From Merdimonas faecigallinarum (GTDB lineage Bacteria > Bacillota > Clostridia > Lachnospirales > Lachnospiraceae), in NCBI GenBank assembly GCA_019119285.1, contig DWXJ01000094.1, positions 1 to 64,000 on the forward strand: 64,000 bases of DNA. The letters are read 5' to 3'. The translations under genes were made by a program, and so were the position numbers. Below the pieces are notes generated by a model. That model was not told the DNA's origin. It was given only the letters and a program-made list of their open reading frames with translations, and did no database searches. This document shows, in pieces, positions 17,761 to 26,338 of this stretch (position 1 is its first letter; each line of letters starts with the position of its first letter).

Positions 17761-18735
17761 TTATTGCTGGATCAGTTTGCGCTCCAGATCGTCCATGTTG
17801 TAGGAGCGCCCTTCAAAATTGTTGAATTTATTGGATCGGATAGTCTTTTTCTCGCGGGAAGCCGTCCTTTGTTCCTTTGCCTTCTGGAAATCAGCGTCCA
17901 CCGCTTCGATATCTTTCAAATGCCGGACATTTTTGGAACGCCAGTTTTTCAAAATAGAGTCTGTATATTCAAAGTTGGGCTGATGGATCGCATTCATGGT
18001 GCGCTCGCAGGCCTCCAGGATAATATCCAGAGAGAACCCGTATTCCTCATGCCATTTCCGTATGTAGGCGATCTCCGAGGACGCAGGTGAGCGTCCGCCA
18101 ATGCCGTAGGCTTTGAGTACGGAGTAATAATTCTTGTGGTACTGGAGGGTATTGGCCTTTGCTTCCTCCACAGTCCGGATGTTCTGGGAATCCCAGGACA
18201 GGGCGACGGCCCGGATATAGTGCATGCTTTTGTGGCCGTTTTCCACGCAGTATTCGATCAGGTACTCGATCAGATCCGCGGACATGGAAAGCGAATCAAA
18301 AAAGTAAATGATGGTATCAATATCAGAGGAAGACAAGGTCTTTCCCAGGTATTGTTCTGCCACAAACAAAAGCTCCTTAAATTCTTTGTCGTTTCTTAAT
18401 GGTGTCCGGCCGGCAAAGTCTTCCGCGTGATCCGGGGAAGAAGTGCCGCGGGCAGGAGCTTTGGCTTCCGCAGTGTCGCCATAGTCCGTGTAATCCAGGA
18501 TGCCCTGCTTTTTCCAGTACCTAAGCGCACGGAGAACATCTTTTTCTGTACATTCCAGGATGTCCGCCATCTCCGGGATGGACAGCATGCCGGAAGAATC
18601 TCCCAGGTGGCGCAGGACAAGAAGATATACCTTTACATATTCCCCATTTGCCTGGGCCATGTAACGGTCGATAAATTCATTTTCCAGCACAGTGATATTA
18701 TCCTGCGCGCAATTTCTGAGAGTTAACTTCGTCAT
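17761..18735 (-). CDS. DnaD-domain replication protein
   Basis: About 324 residues. The N-terminal part contains a winged-helix (GMLSIPEMADILECTEKDVLRALRYW) and the C-terminal part one or two DnaD/DnaB2 domains (WHEEYGFSLDIILEACERT, with the YxxxI-like motif near YTDSILKNWRSKNV). It helps load the replicative helicase, matching the loader gene 20 bp downstream. The start could be ATG 18735 or TTG 18759; GGAAGGAG overlaps the latter, so I prefer the ATG, although its spacing is long. Confidence 0.88.
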   Translation of the reverse strand: MTKLTLRNCAQDNITVLENEFIDRYMAQANGEYVKVYLLVLRHLGDSSGMLSIPEMADILECTEKDVLRALRYWKKQGILDYTDYGDTAEAKAPARGTSSPDHAEDFAGRTPLRNDKEFKELLFVAEQYLGKTLSSSDIDTIIYFFDSLSMSADLIEYLIEYCVENGHKSMHYIRAVALSWDSQNIRTVEEAKANTLQYHKNYYSVLKAYGIGGRSPASSEIAYIRKWHEEYGFSLDIILEACERTMNAIHQPNFEYTDSILKNWRSKNVRHLKDIEAVDADFQKAKEQRTASREKKTIRSNKFNNFEGRSYNMDDLERKLIQQ

Positions 18736-18773
18736 GATCTTCTCAAATGCTCCTTCCAAATCTTGTGCTGTTT

Positions 18774-18802
18774 ATTATAGCACCGGACAGGGGCCGGATA
18801 AA
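18774..18802 (-). promoter_or_regulatory. Promoter of the dnaD-dnaI-prs operon
   Basis: On the minus strand TTTATC (18802-18797), 17-bp spacer, TGC-TATAAT (18779-18774), an extended -10 promoter. Confidence 0.55.
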
Positions 18803-18863
18803 GAAATTTCTGACGCAAAAAACAAGTTTTTTGTGGATAAAATCCTGTGGAAAATGTGGATAA

Positions 18864-20243
18864 CTAGTCCTTTAACAGCGCTTCCCCAATGTTTACAACG
18901 TCTCCCGCTCCCATAGTTATCAACAGGTCGCCTTTCTGGCAGTGTTCTCTGCAGTAATTTTCGATTTCAGCAAAGGAAGGGAAGTAGCAGGCGTCGCAGC
19001 CTTTTTCCTTCAGTGCATTTCCGATGTCTTCGGAGGAAATCCCCAGAGTGTCGGTCTCGCGGGCCGCGTAAATGTCCGCCAGAACGATGTGGTCCGCCAG
19101 AGAAAGGGCGGATACAAAGTCCGGGAACAAAGCTTTGGTCCGGGTATACGTATGGGGCTGGAATACACACCAGATCTCCCGGTGCGGATAGTGGGCGGCC
19201 GCCTCTAAGGCCGCGCGGATCTCCGTGGGATGGTGGGCGTAGTCGTCAATGACGGTGATGCCGTCAAACTCACCCTTGTATTCAAACCGCCGGTTTGTAC
19301 CGGTAAATTCTTTCAGTCCTTTTTTAATGGATTCCACAGGCACGCCCAGGATGTCGCAGGCGGCAATGGCGGCCAGCGCGTTAGACACATTGTGGTCTCC
19401 GTTGACGGCCAGAGTGATCCGGTCGACAAAGATGCCGGATTTGACCAGGTCAAAGGAAGCGTCTCCCAGCTGGTCGTGGGCGATATTCGTAGCGCTGTAA
19501 TCCAGGGAGCTGTCGTTTCCATAACGCACCACGCGGCAGGCAAGGCCGTCTGTAAATGTGTTCAGATCCGGGATCTCATTGTTGACGATCAAAACGCCGT
19601 CTTCCGGAAGAAGCTCGGCAAATTTCCGGAAGGAGTGGCGGATGTCGTCCAGGTCTTTAAAGAAATCCAGATGATCTGCGTCAATATTTAAGATGATGCC
19701 GATTTTCGGGAAAAAGTGCAGGAAGCTGTTGGTATATTCACAGGCTTCGGTTACGAACACGCCGGAATCACCGACCCGGATATTGCCTCCGATGGCTTTT
19801 AAGATGCCGCCCACGGAGATGGTGGGATCCAGATCTGCAGCCAGCAGGATATGGGAAAGCATGGATGTGGTCGTGGTCTTTCCGTGCGTACCGGAGACTG
19901 CGATGGGCATGTCGTAGTTTTTCATCAGCTGGCCCAAGAGCTCCGCACGGCTCAGCATAGGAAGCCCTTTGGAGACAGCGGCCTGGTATTCTTCATTGTC
20001 CTCGTGGATCGCCGCGGTATAGACAACGACGTCGATGCCGGGGATGATATTGGAAGCCTTTTGTCCGTAAAAGACTTTCGCGCCCAGGCTTTCCAGCCGG
20101 TCGGTCAGGGCGGATTCTTTGCTGTCTGAGCCGGATACGGTAAATCCTTCTTTTAAGAGGATCTCAGCCAGTCCGCTCATACTGATCCCGCCGATCCCGA
20201 TGAAATGTATGTGTACAGGTTCACTGAAATTAATCTGATACAT
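18864..20243 (-). CDS. murC: UDP-N-acetylmuramate--L-alanine ligase
   Basis: 459 residues. The N-terminal UDP-binding Rossmann domain begins HFIGIGGISMSGLAEIL; the ATP loop is GTHGKTTTTSM; the central and C-terminal ligase motifs (VTEACEYTNSFLHF, YAHHPTEIRAAL, FQPHTYTRT) are typical of MurC. It adds the first amino acid of the peptidoglycan stem in the cytoplasm. ATG at 20243 follows GGAAAGG. It lies upstream of dnaD on the same strand, about 100 bp away, with a separate promoter. Confidence 0.96.
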   Translation of the reverse strand: MYQINFSEPVHIHFIGIGGISMSGLAEILLKEGFTVSGSDSKESALTDRLESLGAKVFYGQKASNIIPGIDVVVYTAAIHEDNEEYQAAVSKGLPMLSRAELLGQLMKNYDMPIAVSGTHGKTTTTSMLSHILLAADLDPTISVGGILKAIGGNIRVGDSGVFVTEACEYTNSFLHFFPKIGIILNIDADHLDFFKDLDDIRHSFRKFAELLPEDGVLIVNNEIPDLNTFTDGLACRVVRYGNDSSLDYSATNIAHDQLGDASFDLVKSGIFVDRITLAVNGDHNVSNALAAIAACDILGVPVESIKKGLKEFTGTNRRFEYKGEFDGITVIDDYAHHPTEIRAALEAAAHYPHREIWCVFQPHTYTRTKALFPDFVSALSLADHIVLADIYAARETDTLGISSEDIGNALKEKGCDACYFPSFAEIENYCREHCQKGDLLITMGAGDVVNIGEALLKD

Positions 20244-20297
20244 AAGCGTTCATACCTTTCCGAATTCATTGTCATAAAATTACATTCCCTCCATATT

Positions 20298-20303
20298 ATT
20301 ATA
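20298..20303 (-). promoter_or_regulatory. Candidate -10 element of murC
   Basis: TATAAT on the minus strand about 55 bp before murC. The -35 region (TTGGTT near 20326) is weak. Confidence 0.4.
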
Positions 20304-20391
20304 TACAGATATGGAAAAAAAACCAAGCTGTAAGTTTTTGTGATATTTTCATAAAAAGGCAAGAAAAAACAGATTTTATTTGTAAATATTG

Positions 20392-20420
20392 TTCACGAAT
20401 ATATATTTGTATGCTATAAT
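20392..20420 (+). promoter_or_regulatory. Promoter of glgCD
   Basis: TTCACG (20392-20397), 17-bp spacer, TATAAT (20415-20420) with TG at 20412-20413, an extended -10 promoter. 33 bp before the start codon. Confidence 0.65.
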
Positions 20421-20453
20421 AGGAGCAATAACTTACTAAAAAGGGGTGATGAC

Positions 20454-21728
20454 ATGCGAAAGAAAGAGATGATTGCAATGCTGCTGGCGGGAGGACAGGG
20501 CAGCAGACTGGGCGTCCTCACGGCGAAGGTAGCAAAACCGGCCGTTGCATTCGGCGGAAAATACCGTATCATAGATTTCCCTTTAAGTAACTGTATCAAT
20601 TCCGGGATCGATACCGTGGGCGTTCTGACACAGTATCAGCCGCTGCGTCTGAATACACATATCGGTATCGGTATTTCCTGGGACCTGGACCGGAACTTCG
20701 GGGGAGTATCGATCCTGCCGCCTTATGAAAAGAGCAGCAACAGCGAATGGTACACCGGAACGGCAAATGCAATCTATCAGAATCTGGATTATATTGAAAC
20801 GTATCATCCGGATTATGTGCTGATCCTTTCAGGAGATCATATCTATAAGATGGATTATGAGATCATGCTGGATTATCACAAAGAGCATAAGGCTGACGTC
20901 ACGATTGCGGCCATGCCTGTGCCGATAGAAGAAGCCAGCCGTTTTGGAGTGGTAGTAGCAGGAGAAGCCGGACAGATTTCGGAATTCCAGGAGAAGCCGC
21001 CGGAGCCAAAGAGCAACCTGGCGTCCATGGGAATCTATATTTTCAGCTGGCCGGTGTTAAAGGAAGCGCTGGTGGCGCTGAAGAATGAACCGGGATGTGA
21101 TTTCGGAAAACATATCATTCCATACTGTCACGAGAAGGGGCAGAGATTATTTGCCTATGAATACAATGGCTACTGGAAGGACGTGGGGACTCTGGGTTCC
21201 TACTGGGAAGCGAATATGGAACTGATCGACATTGTTCCGGAATTTAACCTCTACGAGGAATACTGGAAGATCTACACCAACAGCGGAATCCTGCCGCCTC
21301 AGTATATTTCCGGACAGGCCGTGATCGAGAGGAGTATTATCGGTAATGGTTCTGAGATTTACGGAGAAGTAAAGAACTGCGTGATCGGATCCGGCGTTGT
21401 GATCGGAGAAGGAGCGGTGATCCGTGATTCCATCATTATGAAAGATACGGTAATCGGAAAGGGCTGTGTGATTGATAAGGCGATCATTGCAGAAGATTGT
21501 GAGATCGGAGACAATGTCACCCTTGGCATTGGCAGCGACATTCCTAATAAGATGAAGCCGGCGATCTATTCCTTTGGTCTTGTGACCATCGGAGAGAATA
21601 CGGTAGTGCCGTCCGGGGTACAGATCGGAAAGAACACCGCTTTAAGCGGAGTGACCGTAAAGGAAGATTATCCGAACGGCGTACTGGAAAGCGGCGAGAC
21701 TTTGATAAAGGCAGGTGAGCGTGTATGA
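20454..21728 (+). CDS. glgC: Glucose-1-phosphate adenylyltransferase, catalytic subunit
   Basis: 424 residues. Nucleotidyltransferase domain with AMLLAGGQGSRLGVLT, the substrate loop KPAVAFGGKYRIIDF and the catalytic segment SGDHIYKMDY, followed by a left-handed beta-helix (repeats such as VIGSGVVIGEGAVIRDS). It makes ADP-glucose for glycogen synthesis. The ATG at 20454 follows AAAGGGGTGAT. It overlaps glgD by 4 bp (ATGA-type coupling), consistent with a GlgC-GlgD hetero-oligomer as in other Firmicutes. Confidence 0.96.
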   Translation: MRKKEMIAMLLAGGQGSRLGVLTAKVAKPAVAFGGKYRIIDFPLSNCINSGIDTVGVLTQYQPLRLNTHIGIGISWDLDRNFGGVSILPPYEKSSNSEWYTGTANAIYQNLDYIETYHPDYVLILSGDHIYKMDYEIMLDYHKEHKADVTIAAMPVPIEEASRFGVVVAGEAGQISEFQEKPPEPKSNLASMGIYIFSWPVLKEALVALKNEPGCDFGKHIIPYCHEKGQRLFAYEYNGYWKDVGTLGSYWEANMELIDIVPEFNLYEEYWKIYTNSGILPPQYISGQAVIERSIIGNGSEIYGEVKNCVIGSGVVIGEGAVIRDSIIMKDTVIGKGCVIDKAIIAEDCEIGDNVTLGIGSDIPNKMKPAIYSFGLVTIGENTVVPSGVQIGKNTALSGVTVKEDYPNGVLESGETLIKAGERV

Positions 21729-22843
21729 AAGCGGTAGGAATCATACTGGCAGGCGGAAACAGCCACAGGATGCGGGAGCTGACCAGCAAGCGTGCGGTAG
21801 CGGCGATGCCCATCGCCGGCAGTTACCGGGCCATTGACTTTACATTAAGCAACATGAGTAATTCCCATATCCAGAAGGTGGCGGTGCTGACGCAGTACAA
21901 TGCACGTTCTCTGAATGAGCATCTGAATTCATCGAAATGGTGGGACTTCGGAAGAAAGCAGGGAGGACTTTATGTCTTTACCCCGACGATCACGGCAGAT
22001 AACGGCTACTGGTACCGGGGAACTGCAGATGCGATCTATCAGAATCTGGATTTCCTAAGAAGATGCCACGAGCCTTATGTGATCCTTACATCCGGGGATG
22101 CGGTGTACAAGATGGATTACAATAAGGTGCTGGAATACCATATCGCAAAAAAGGCAGACATTACCGTAGTCTGCAAGGAGCTGGAGGACAGTGAGGACGC
22201 CAGCCGTTTCGGAACGATCAAGATGGATGATTCCATGAGGGTCACCGAATTTGAAGAGAAGCCCATGGTGGCGAATTCCCGCACGATCTCGACCGGGATC
22301 TATATCGTCAGAAGACGTCTTCTGATCGACCTGATCGAGCACTGTGCAGAGGAAGACAGGTATGATTTTGTAACCGATATCCTGATCAGATACAAGAATC
22401 TGAAAAAGATATATGGTTATAAAATAAAAGATTACTGGAGCAACATATCAACGGTAGATGCGTACTATCGGACAAACATGGATTTTCTCAGACCTGAAGT
22501 CAGGGAATATTTCTTCAAACAACGTCCGGAGATTTATTCCAAAGTCAGCGATCTGCCTCCCGCAAAATACAATCCGGGCTCTGTCGTAAAGAACAGCCTG
22601 GTGGCCAGCGGAAGCATCATCAATGGAACCGTGGAAAATTCGATTCTTTTCAAGAAAACATTTGTCGGGAATAATTGTGTGATCAAGAATTCTATTATTC
22701 TAAATGACGTCTACCTTGGCGACAATACTTATATTGAGAATTGTATCGTCGAGAGCAGAGACACGATCAGAGCAAACACACGCTATGTTGGGGAAAATGG
22801 TGTGAAGGTAGTTGTAGAAAGGAACGAGAGATACGCGCTGTAA
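21725..22843 (+). CDS. glgD: Glucose-1-phosphate adenylyltransferase regulatory subunit
   Basis: 372 residues, paralogue of the preceding gene: IILAGGNSHRMRELTSKRAVAAMPIAGSYRAIDF and the beta-helix C-terminus are kept, but the catalytic and sugar-phosphate loops are altered (SGDAVYKMDY instead of SGDHIYKMDY). GlgD proteins modulate GlgC rather than catalyse strongly. Coupled to glgC by a 4-bp overlap. Confidence 0.94.
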   Translation: MKAVGIILAGGNSHRMRELTSKRAVAAMPIAGSYRAIDFTLSNMSNSHIQKVAVLTQYNARSLNEHLNSSKWWDFGRKQGGLYVFTPTITADNGYWYRGTADAIYQNLDFLRRCHEPYVILTSGDAVYKMDYNKVLEYHIAKKADITVVCKELEDSEDASRFGTIKMDDSMRVTEFEEKPMVANSRTISTGIYIVRRRLLIDLIEHCAEEDRYDFVTDILIRYKNLKKIYGYKIKDYWSNISTVDAYYRTNMDFLRPEVREYFFKQRPEIYSKVSDLPPAKYNPGSVVKNSLVASGSIINGTVENSILFKKTFVGNNCVIKNSIILNDVYLGDNTYIENCIVESRDTIRANTRYVGENGVKVVVERNERYAL

Positions 22844-22880
22844 GAAAAACCGCGGCGCGTAGAAGAAAGGGGCAGCAAGG

Positions 22881-23159
22881 ATGCAGATTACAGATGTACG
22901 AGTAAGAAAAGTAGCAAAAGAAGGGAAACTGAAAGCAGTGGTTTCCATCACCATGGATGAGGAGTTTGTGGTACATGACATCAAGGTAATTGAAGGAGAG
23001 AAGGGACTTTTCATTGCCATGCCGAGCAAGAAGGCATTGGACGGTGAGTACCGGGACATTGCGCACCCGATTAATTCCGCGACAAGAGAGCGGATCCAGA
23101 CCATGATCCTGGAGAAATACCAGGAGGCCATGGAAAACGACGACAGCGAAGAAGAATAG
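22881..23159 (+). CDS. spoVG: SpoVG family RNA/DNA-binding regulator
   Basis: 92 residues, nearly the full SpoVG signature: MQITDVRVRKV, ISITMDEEFVVHDIKVIEG-type core (here VVSITMDEEFVVHDIK), GLFIAMPSKK, and IAHPINSATRERIQ. SpoVG is a small nucleic-acid-binding regulator linked to sporulation and septation. ATG at 22881 follows AAGGGG. It is 37 bp after glgD and ends in a terminator. Confidence 0.96.
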   Translation: MQITDVRVRKVAKEGKLKAVVSITMDEEFVVHDIKVIEGEKGLFIAMPSKKALDGEYRDIAHPINSATRERIQTMILEKYQEAMENDDSEEE

Positions 23160-23172
23160 ACACCAGGGGGAT

Positions 23173-23213
23173 AAAAGCGGCGGTTCCTGTAAAAAGGGCC
23201 GCCGCTTTTTTGG
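23173..23213 (+). terminator. Terminator after spoVG
   Basis: AAAAGCGGCGG pairs with CCGCCGCTTTT and runs into TTTTTT. Confidence 0.85.
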
Positions 23214-23235
23214 TAGAATGATAAAATGGGGACGA

Positions 23236-23281
23236 TAAAATGGGGACGGGGGATTTTCAAAAATCCCCCGTCCCCATTTTA
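23236..23281. repeat. Repeat family B palindrome, copy 1
   Basis: A 22-bp perfect stem with CA at the centre; core GGGGACGGGGGATTTT, locus-specific outer stem TAAAAT/ATTTTA. The left arm is preceded by an exact 14-bp direct repeat of GATAAAATGGGGAC (23220-23233 and 23234-23247), suggesting a slipped or partial second element. Confidence 0.95.
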
Positions 23282-23370
23282 ACGCTGTGCCATATGAAAG
23301 CGAAGTGAATATCGACGACGACGTGTGCATATATATCAGTGACAGGACTTGCAATGGAAAAGGGGCGTAT

Positions 23371-23718
23371 ATGATGAAAAAGGCGGACGAGTCGGAAAAG
23401 CGCAGACAGAGACTTTTGGAAGAAACGCGGGCGCTGTACAGTGACAGAAGAAATGTGCCGGAGTATCGGGGGCTGTACCGGAATCTGCCGGCGGTCCATC
23501 CGAGATACGGCGCGTCTTACCGGGAATTGTACGGGCAGGATGACGCAGGCGGGCAAAGGGGAACATTTGGGATCCGTCTGCTTTTGTGCTGCTTTTTGTT
23601 TACATTTTTTGTTACGCTGGACCGGCAGGAGATAGAGATCTTCGAGGTGGACAGCGGCCAGATTGAGGAGGCGGTTTCGCAGGATATCGACATCGGGGAA
23701 TTTATACCGGAGAAATAA
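23371..23718 (+). CDS. Small single-pass membrane protein of unknown function
   Basis: About 115 residues from the ATG at 23371 (AAAGGGG upstream; a second ATG follows at once). Charged N-terminus (KKADESEKRRQR), a Tyr-rich segment with repeated YR motifs (YRGLYRNL, ASYRELYG), one membrane segment (FGIRLLLCCFLFTFFVTL), and an acidic 30-residue tail (VDSGQIEEAVSQDIDIGEF). The topology is N-in with the tail outside. I do not recognise a family. It starts 90 bp after a repeat-family-B palindrome. Confidence 0.65.
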   Translation: MMKKADESEKRRQRLLEETRALYSDRRNVPEYRGLYRNLPAVHPRYGASYRELYGQDDAGGQRGTFGIRLLLCCFLFTFFVTLDRQEIEIFEVDSGQIEEAVSQDIDIGEFIPEK

Positions 23719-23821
23719 TGCGGGGAAGTGGGGAAAGGGAAGGGACGCCCGGATTGTGCATTTTTTAACTTTTCGAAAAAGCATTGCATTTTTTTCGGTT
23801 ATTTTCTACAATGAGGACTAT

Positions 23822-23854
23822 ACGTAATTTAAGGGATTAACGTAATTTAAGGGA
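23822..23854. repeat. Short tandem direct repeat before the ThrE-type gene
   Basis: ACGTAATTTAAGGGA occurs at 23822-23836 and 23840-23854, an 18-bp period, just upstream of the ribosome site of the next gene. Confidence 0.85.
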
Positions 23855-23880
23855 CAGGAAAATAACTGGAGGAATGGAAG

Positions 23881-25113
23881 ATGGATTACAAGCGGATTTT
23901 GGAAGGTATTCTGGATATCGGCGAGGGCATGCTGTGCAGCGGCGCAGAGAATTTCCGGCTGGACGATACGTTGTACCGGATGTGTAAGAGCTACGGATTT
24001 GTCCGGTATGATGTATTTGCGATTCCCAGCAATATCCAGATCACAGTGGAAACGCCGGAGGGAGAGATCCTGACACAGATCCGGCATATTGAGTCTACCG
24101 GGATCAACTATGACCGGCTGGATTATCTGAACAATCTGGCGAGATATGTCTGTGCAAATACACCGGATGCGGAAGAACTCCATGAAAAATATCTGGAAGT
24201 GATGAGCCGGAAGGAACCGTCAAAGCTGGTAACGTACCTGGCCGGGATCATGGGCGGAACAGGATTTGCCGTGTTTTTTGGCTGCGGGCTCCTGGACGGC
24301 ATCGTTGCGGTTCTGGTATCGGCTCTGATTGTATTTGTCGGGAACTGGCTTGGGAAAAGAGAGAGCAACCTTTTGATCTACAACCTGATCCTGGCGTTTG
24401 TCGCAGAAGTGGTGATCATCGGCATGTCACTTTTGGGGATCGGTACTCATCCGGACCGGATCATGATCGGAATCGTCATGCTGTTGATCAGTGCGCTCAG
24501 TACGACGAACGGTATCCGGGAAATCCTGCAGAGGGATTTTATCTCCGGACTTATTAATATTATGAATTCTATCCTTGGCGCGGCAGGCATTGCTTTTGGG
24601 ATCGCCATTGCCATGTGGTTTCTTGGCGGCGGACACTCCGATGGATTTACCCTGAACCAGAATCCGGTGATCCAGCTGATCTCCTGTACCATTGCCTGCG
24701 TGGGATTCGCACTGTGGTTTAAGATTAAAGGCGTGCAGGTGCTGTATTCCGGAGTCGGTGCGTTTTTTACCTGGCTGATCTATATGATCGTATTTGCTGT
24801 CTGGCCCAGCAACTTCGGCGCCACGATGGCAGGGGCGGTTTTTGTGGCAGCGTATGCATTTATCATGTCCCGGATTAATAAGGCGCCGGCAACGATATTC
24901 CTGACCGCATCGGCCTTTCCGCTGATCCCCGGACCGAATCTGTATTACATGATGTACGGCTGGGTGAGCGCGGACCAGGCAATGGCCCGCAGCGAAACAG
25001 GCATATTACTGGAAACCTGCCTTGCGATTGCACTGGGATTTCTGATCGTGGACGTAGTGTCCAGATGCATCCTGTATGCAAAAAAACAGGAAATCCATAT
25101 GGGAAAGCGTTAG
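23881..25113 (+). CDS. Threonine/serine exporter-family membrane protein (ThrE-like)
   Basis: 410 residues. The N-terminal 120 residues are the soluble DUF1212-type domain (EGMLCSGAENFRLDDTLYRM...YDVFAIPSNI), and the rest has about ten membrane segments, so this is the fused form of ThrE (both halves in one chain). Family members export threonine and serine by proton antiport; the true substrate here is not proven. The ATG at 23881 follows GGAGGAATGG. Downstream is a terminator that overlaps the end of the convergent gene. Confidence 0.85.
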   Translation: MDYKRILEGILDIGEGMLCSGAENFRLDDTLYRMCKSYGFVRYDVFAIPSNIQITVETPEGEILTQIRHIESTGINYDRLDYLNNLARYVCANTPDAEELHEKYLEVMSRKEPSKLVTYLAGIMGGTGFAVFFGCGLLDGIVAVLVSALIVFVGNWLGKRESNLLIYNLILAFVAEVVIIGMSLLGIGTHPDRIMIGIVMLLISALSTTNGIREILQRDFISGLINIMNSILGAAGIAFGIAIAMWFLGGGHSDGFTLNQNPVIQLISCTIACVGFALWFKIKGVQVLYSGVGAFFTWLIYMIVFAVWPSNFGATMAGAVFVAAYAFIMSRINKAPATIFLTASAFPLIPGPNLYYMMYGWVSADQAMARSETGILLETCLAIALGFLIVDVVSRCILYAKKQEIHMGKR

Positions 25114-25862
25114 AGCCTCTGCCCATGACCATTGAAGCTGTCAAGCTCAAAGGTCATGGGTTTTTTTGTTTTAGGATGAAGGAAAGAAAGCTTGTAGGCG
25201 CACAGGCAGATCTGCTGCCAGGCATCCGTTTTCCCCATATTCCCCTGGGATTGTGGATTATATTTCGTGTCACCGATGATGGGACAGCCGATATTTGCCA
25301 GTTGTACACGGATCTGGTGGTGCCGGCCGGTGAAAATGTGGATAAGTAGGTTGGCGGCTTCGGATGGGGACGGGGGATTTTTAGAAATCCCCCGTCCCCA
25401 TCCGAAGCTGTCGTCGACGACCTGATATTCCAGACGGGCCAGCTTTGCTCCGGGAGTGTCGGGGCTGCAGATTCTGGAGGTGTTGCTGCGTGCATCTTTG
25501 CACATGTAATTTTCCAGTACGCCGGAATTTTGCGGCGGCTTTTTTGCTGTGAGCGCCCGATAGTATTTCCCAAAAGACTGGGAATCGGATGCCTGCAGCT
25601 GACGGTTTAATTCCCTGGCGGCAGCGGGGGTTTTTGCGAAAACCAGGATTCCGCTGACTGGCTGGTCCAGCCGGTGAATGACTGCCAGATAAGGTTCGCC
25701 TGCGGGACGGCCTGTATACAGGTGTTTTTTGAGCAGCCGCACCATATCCGGCGCGGCCAGAGACCGGGACTGGGTCGCGATTCCCGGCGGTTTGACGCAG
25801 ACGATGATTTGCGGATCTTCATATAATATATTTATGGAGATGTTGTTTGGTGTATGGCTCAT
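25110..25862 (-). CDS. RluA-family 23S rRNA/tRNA pseudouridine synthase, with repeat insertion
   Basis: 250 residues. Catalytic motif HRLDQPVSGILVFAK (catalytic Asp) and the C-terminal GRHHQIRVQLA are intact, as is the RluA start (ILYEDPQIIVCVKPPG). Between DDSF and EAANLL are 14 extra codons (GWGRGISKNPPSPS) made by a repeat-family-B palindrome; the frame is kept, and the site lies in a loop before the GRHHQIRV strand, so the enzyme may still work. Which uridine it modifies is not clear. Not in an operon. Confidence 0.85.
   Translation of the reverse strand: MSHTPNNISINILYEDPQIIVCVKPPGIATQSRSLAAPDMVRLLKKHLYTGRPAGEPYLAVIHRLDQPVSGILVFAKTPAAARELNRQLQASDSQSFGKYYRALTAKKPPQNSGVLENYMCKDARSNTSRICSPDTPGAKLARLEYQVVDDSFGWGRGISKNPPSPSEAANLLIHIFTGRHHQIRVQLANIGCPIIGDTKYNPQSQGNMGKTDAWQQICLCAYKLSFLHPKTKKPMTFELDSFNGHGQRL
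25122..25168 (+). terminator. Terminator of the ThrE-like gene, inside the end of the opposite gene
   Basis: CCCATGACC pairs with GGTCATGGG, then TTTTTTTG. The right arm and loop lie within the last codons of the minus-strand pseudouridine synthase, so those codons also form a hairpin. Confidence 0.75.
25357..25408. repeat. Repeat family B palindrome, copy 2 (inside the pseudouridine synthase gene)
   Basis: A 24-bp perfect stem with loop TTAG; shared core, outer stem GCTTCGGAT/ATCCGAAGC. The full inserted sequence between TTC and GAA codons on the minus strand is 42 bp, a multiple of three. Confidence 0.95.
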
Positions 25863-26035
25863 GCTATCCTCCGGTCACGGTAAGGTGATTTGGCTTTTTC
25901 CGTGCTTATTTATGTTCTATTTAAACACAGGCCGATAGAATATGCAAATTTTCAGTACATTTTACAGGGCAATGAACCTTGACAAATGTGGAGGGATGGA
26001 TTAGAATTACGGTTAACTCAAGATTTTTATGGGCT

Positions 26036-26262
26036 GTGAAGAGGATTAGTACATGGAAACAGGCGCAGAGAGGGAGCCATTTGGTGTGAGGTTCCTGCCG
26101 GGAGTTTCGATGGAACCGGCCTTGGAGCTCCTGCATGAAAATGCAGCGTTCTGCCAGCGTTAATGGTAAATGAGCGAACTGCCGGATAAGGGCAGTTAAC
26201 TAGGGTGGTACCGCCGAGCTTTTCGGTCCCTTTTTAGGGAGCGCGAAGATCGGTGTTTTTAT
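26036..26262 (+). promoter_or_regulatory. T-box leader of proS
   Basis: The conserved T-box sequence GGGTGGTACCGC lies at 26203-26214; upstream, a stem I-like region with AGTAC (near 26050) and AGAGAGGGAGCC carries Pro-type specifier candidates CCG (26116) or CCT (26120). Downstream, ACCG...GGTCCCT pairs with AGGGA...CGGTGT and runs into TTTTT, the terminator. Uncharged tRNA-Pro would favour the antiterminator. The specifier assignment is tentative. Confidence 0.85.
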
Positions 26263-26338
26263 TTGCCGGGACAGCGCTTCTGAAACCATTATTCGGCGGG
26301 GAAGTCCCGCCTGTCAATGAAAAGGAGAGAAGAAAGTC

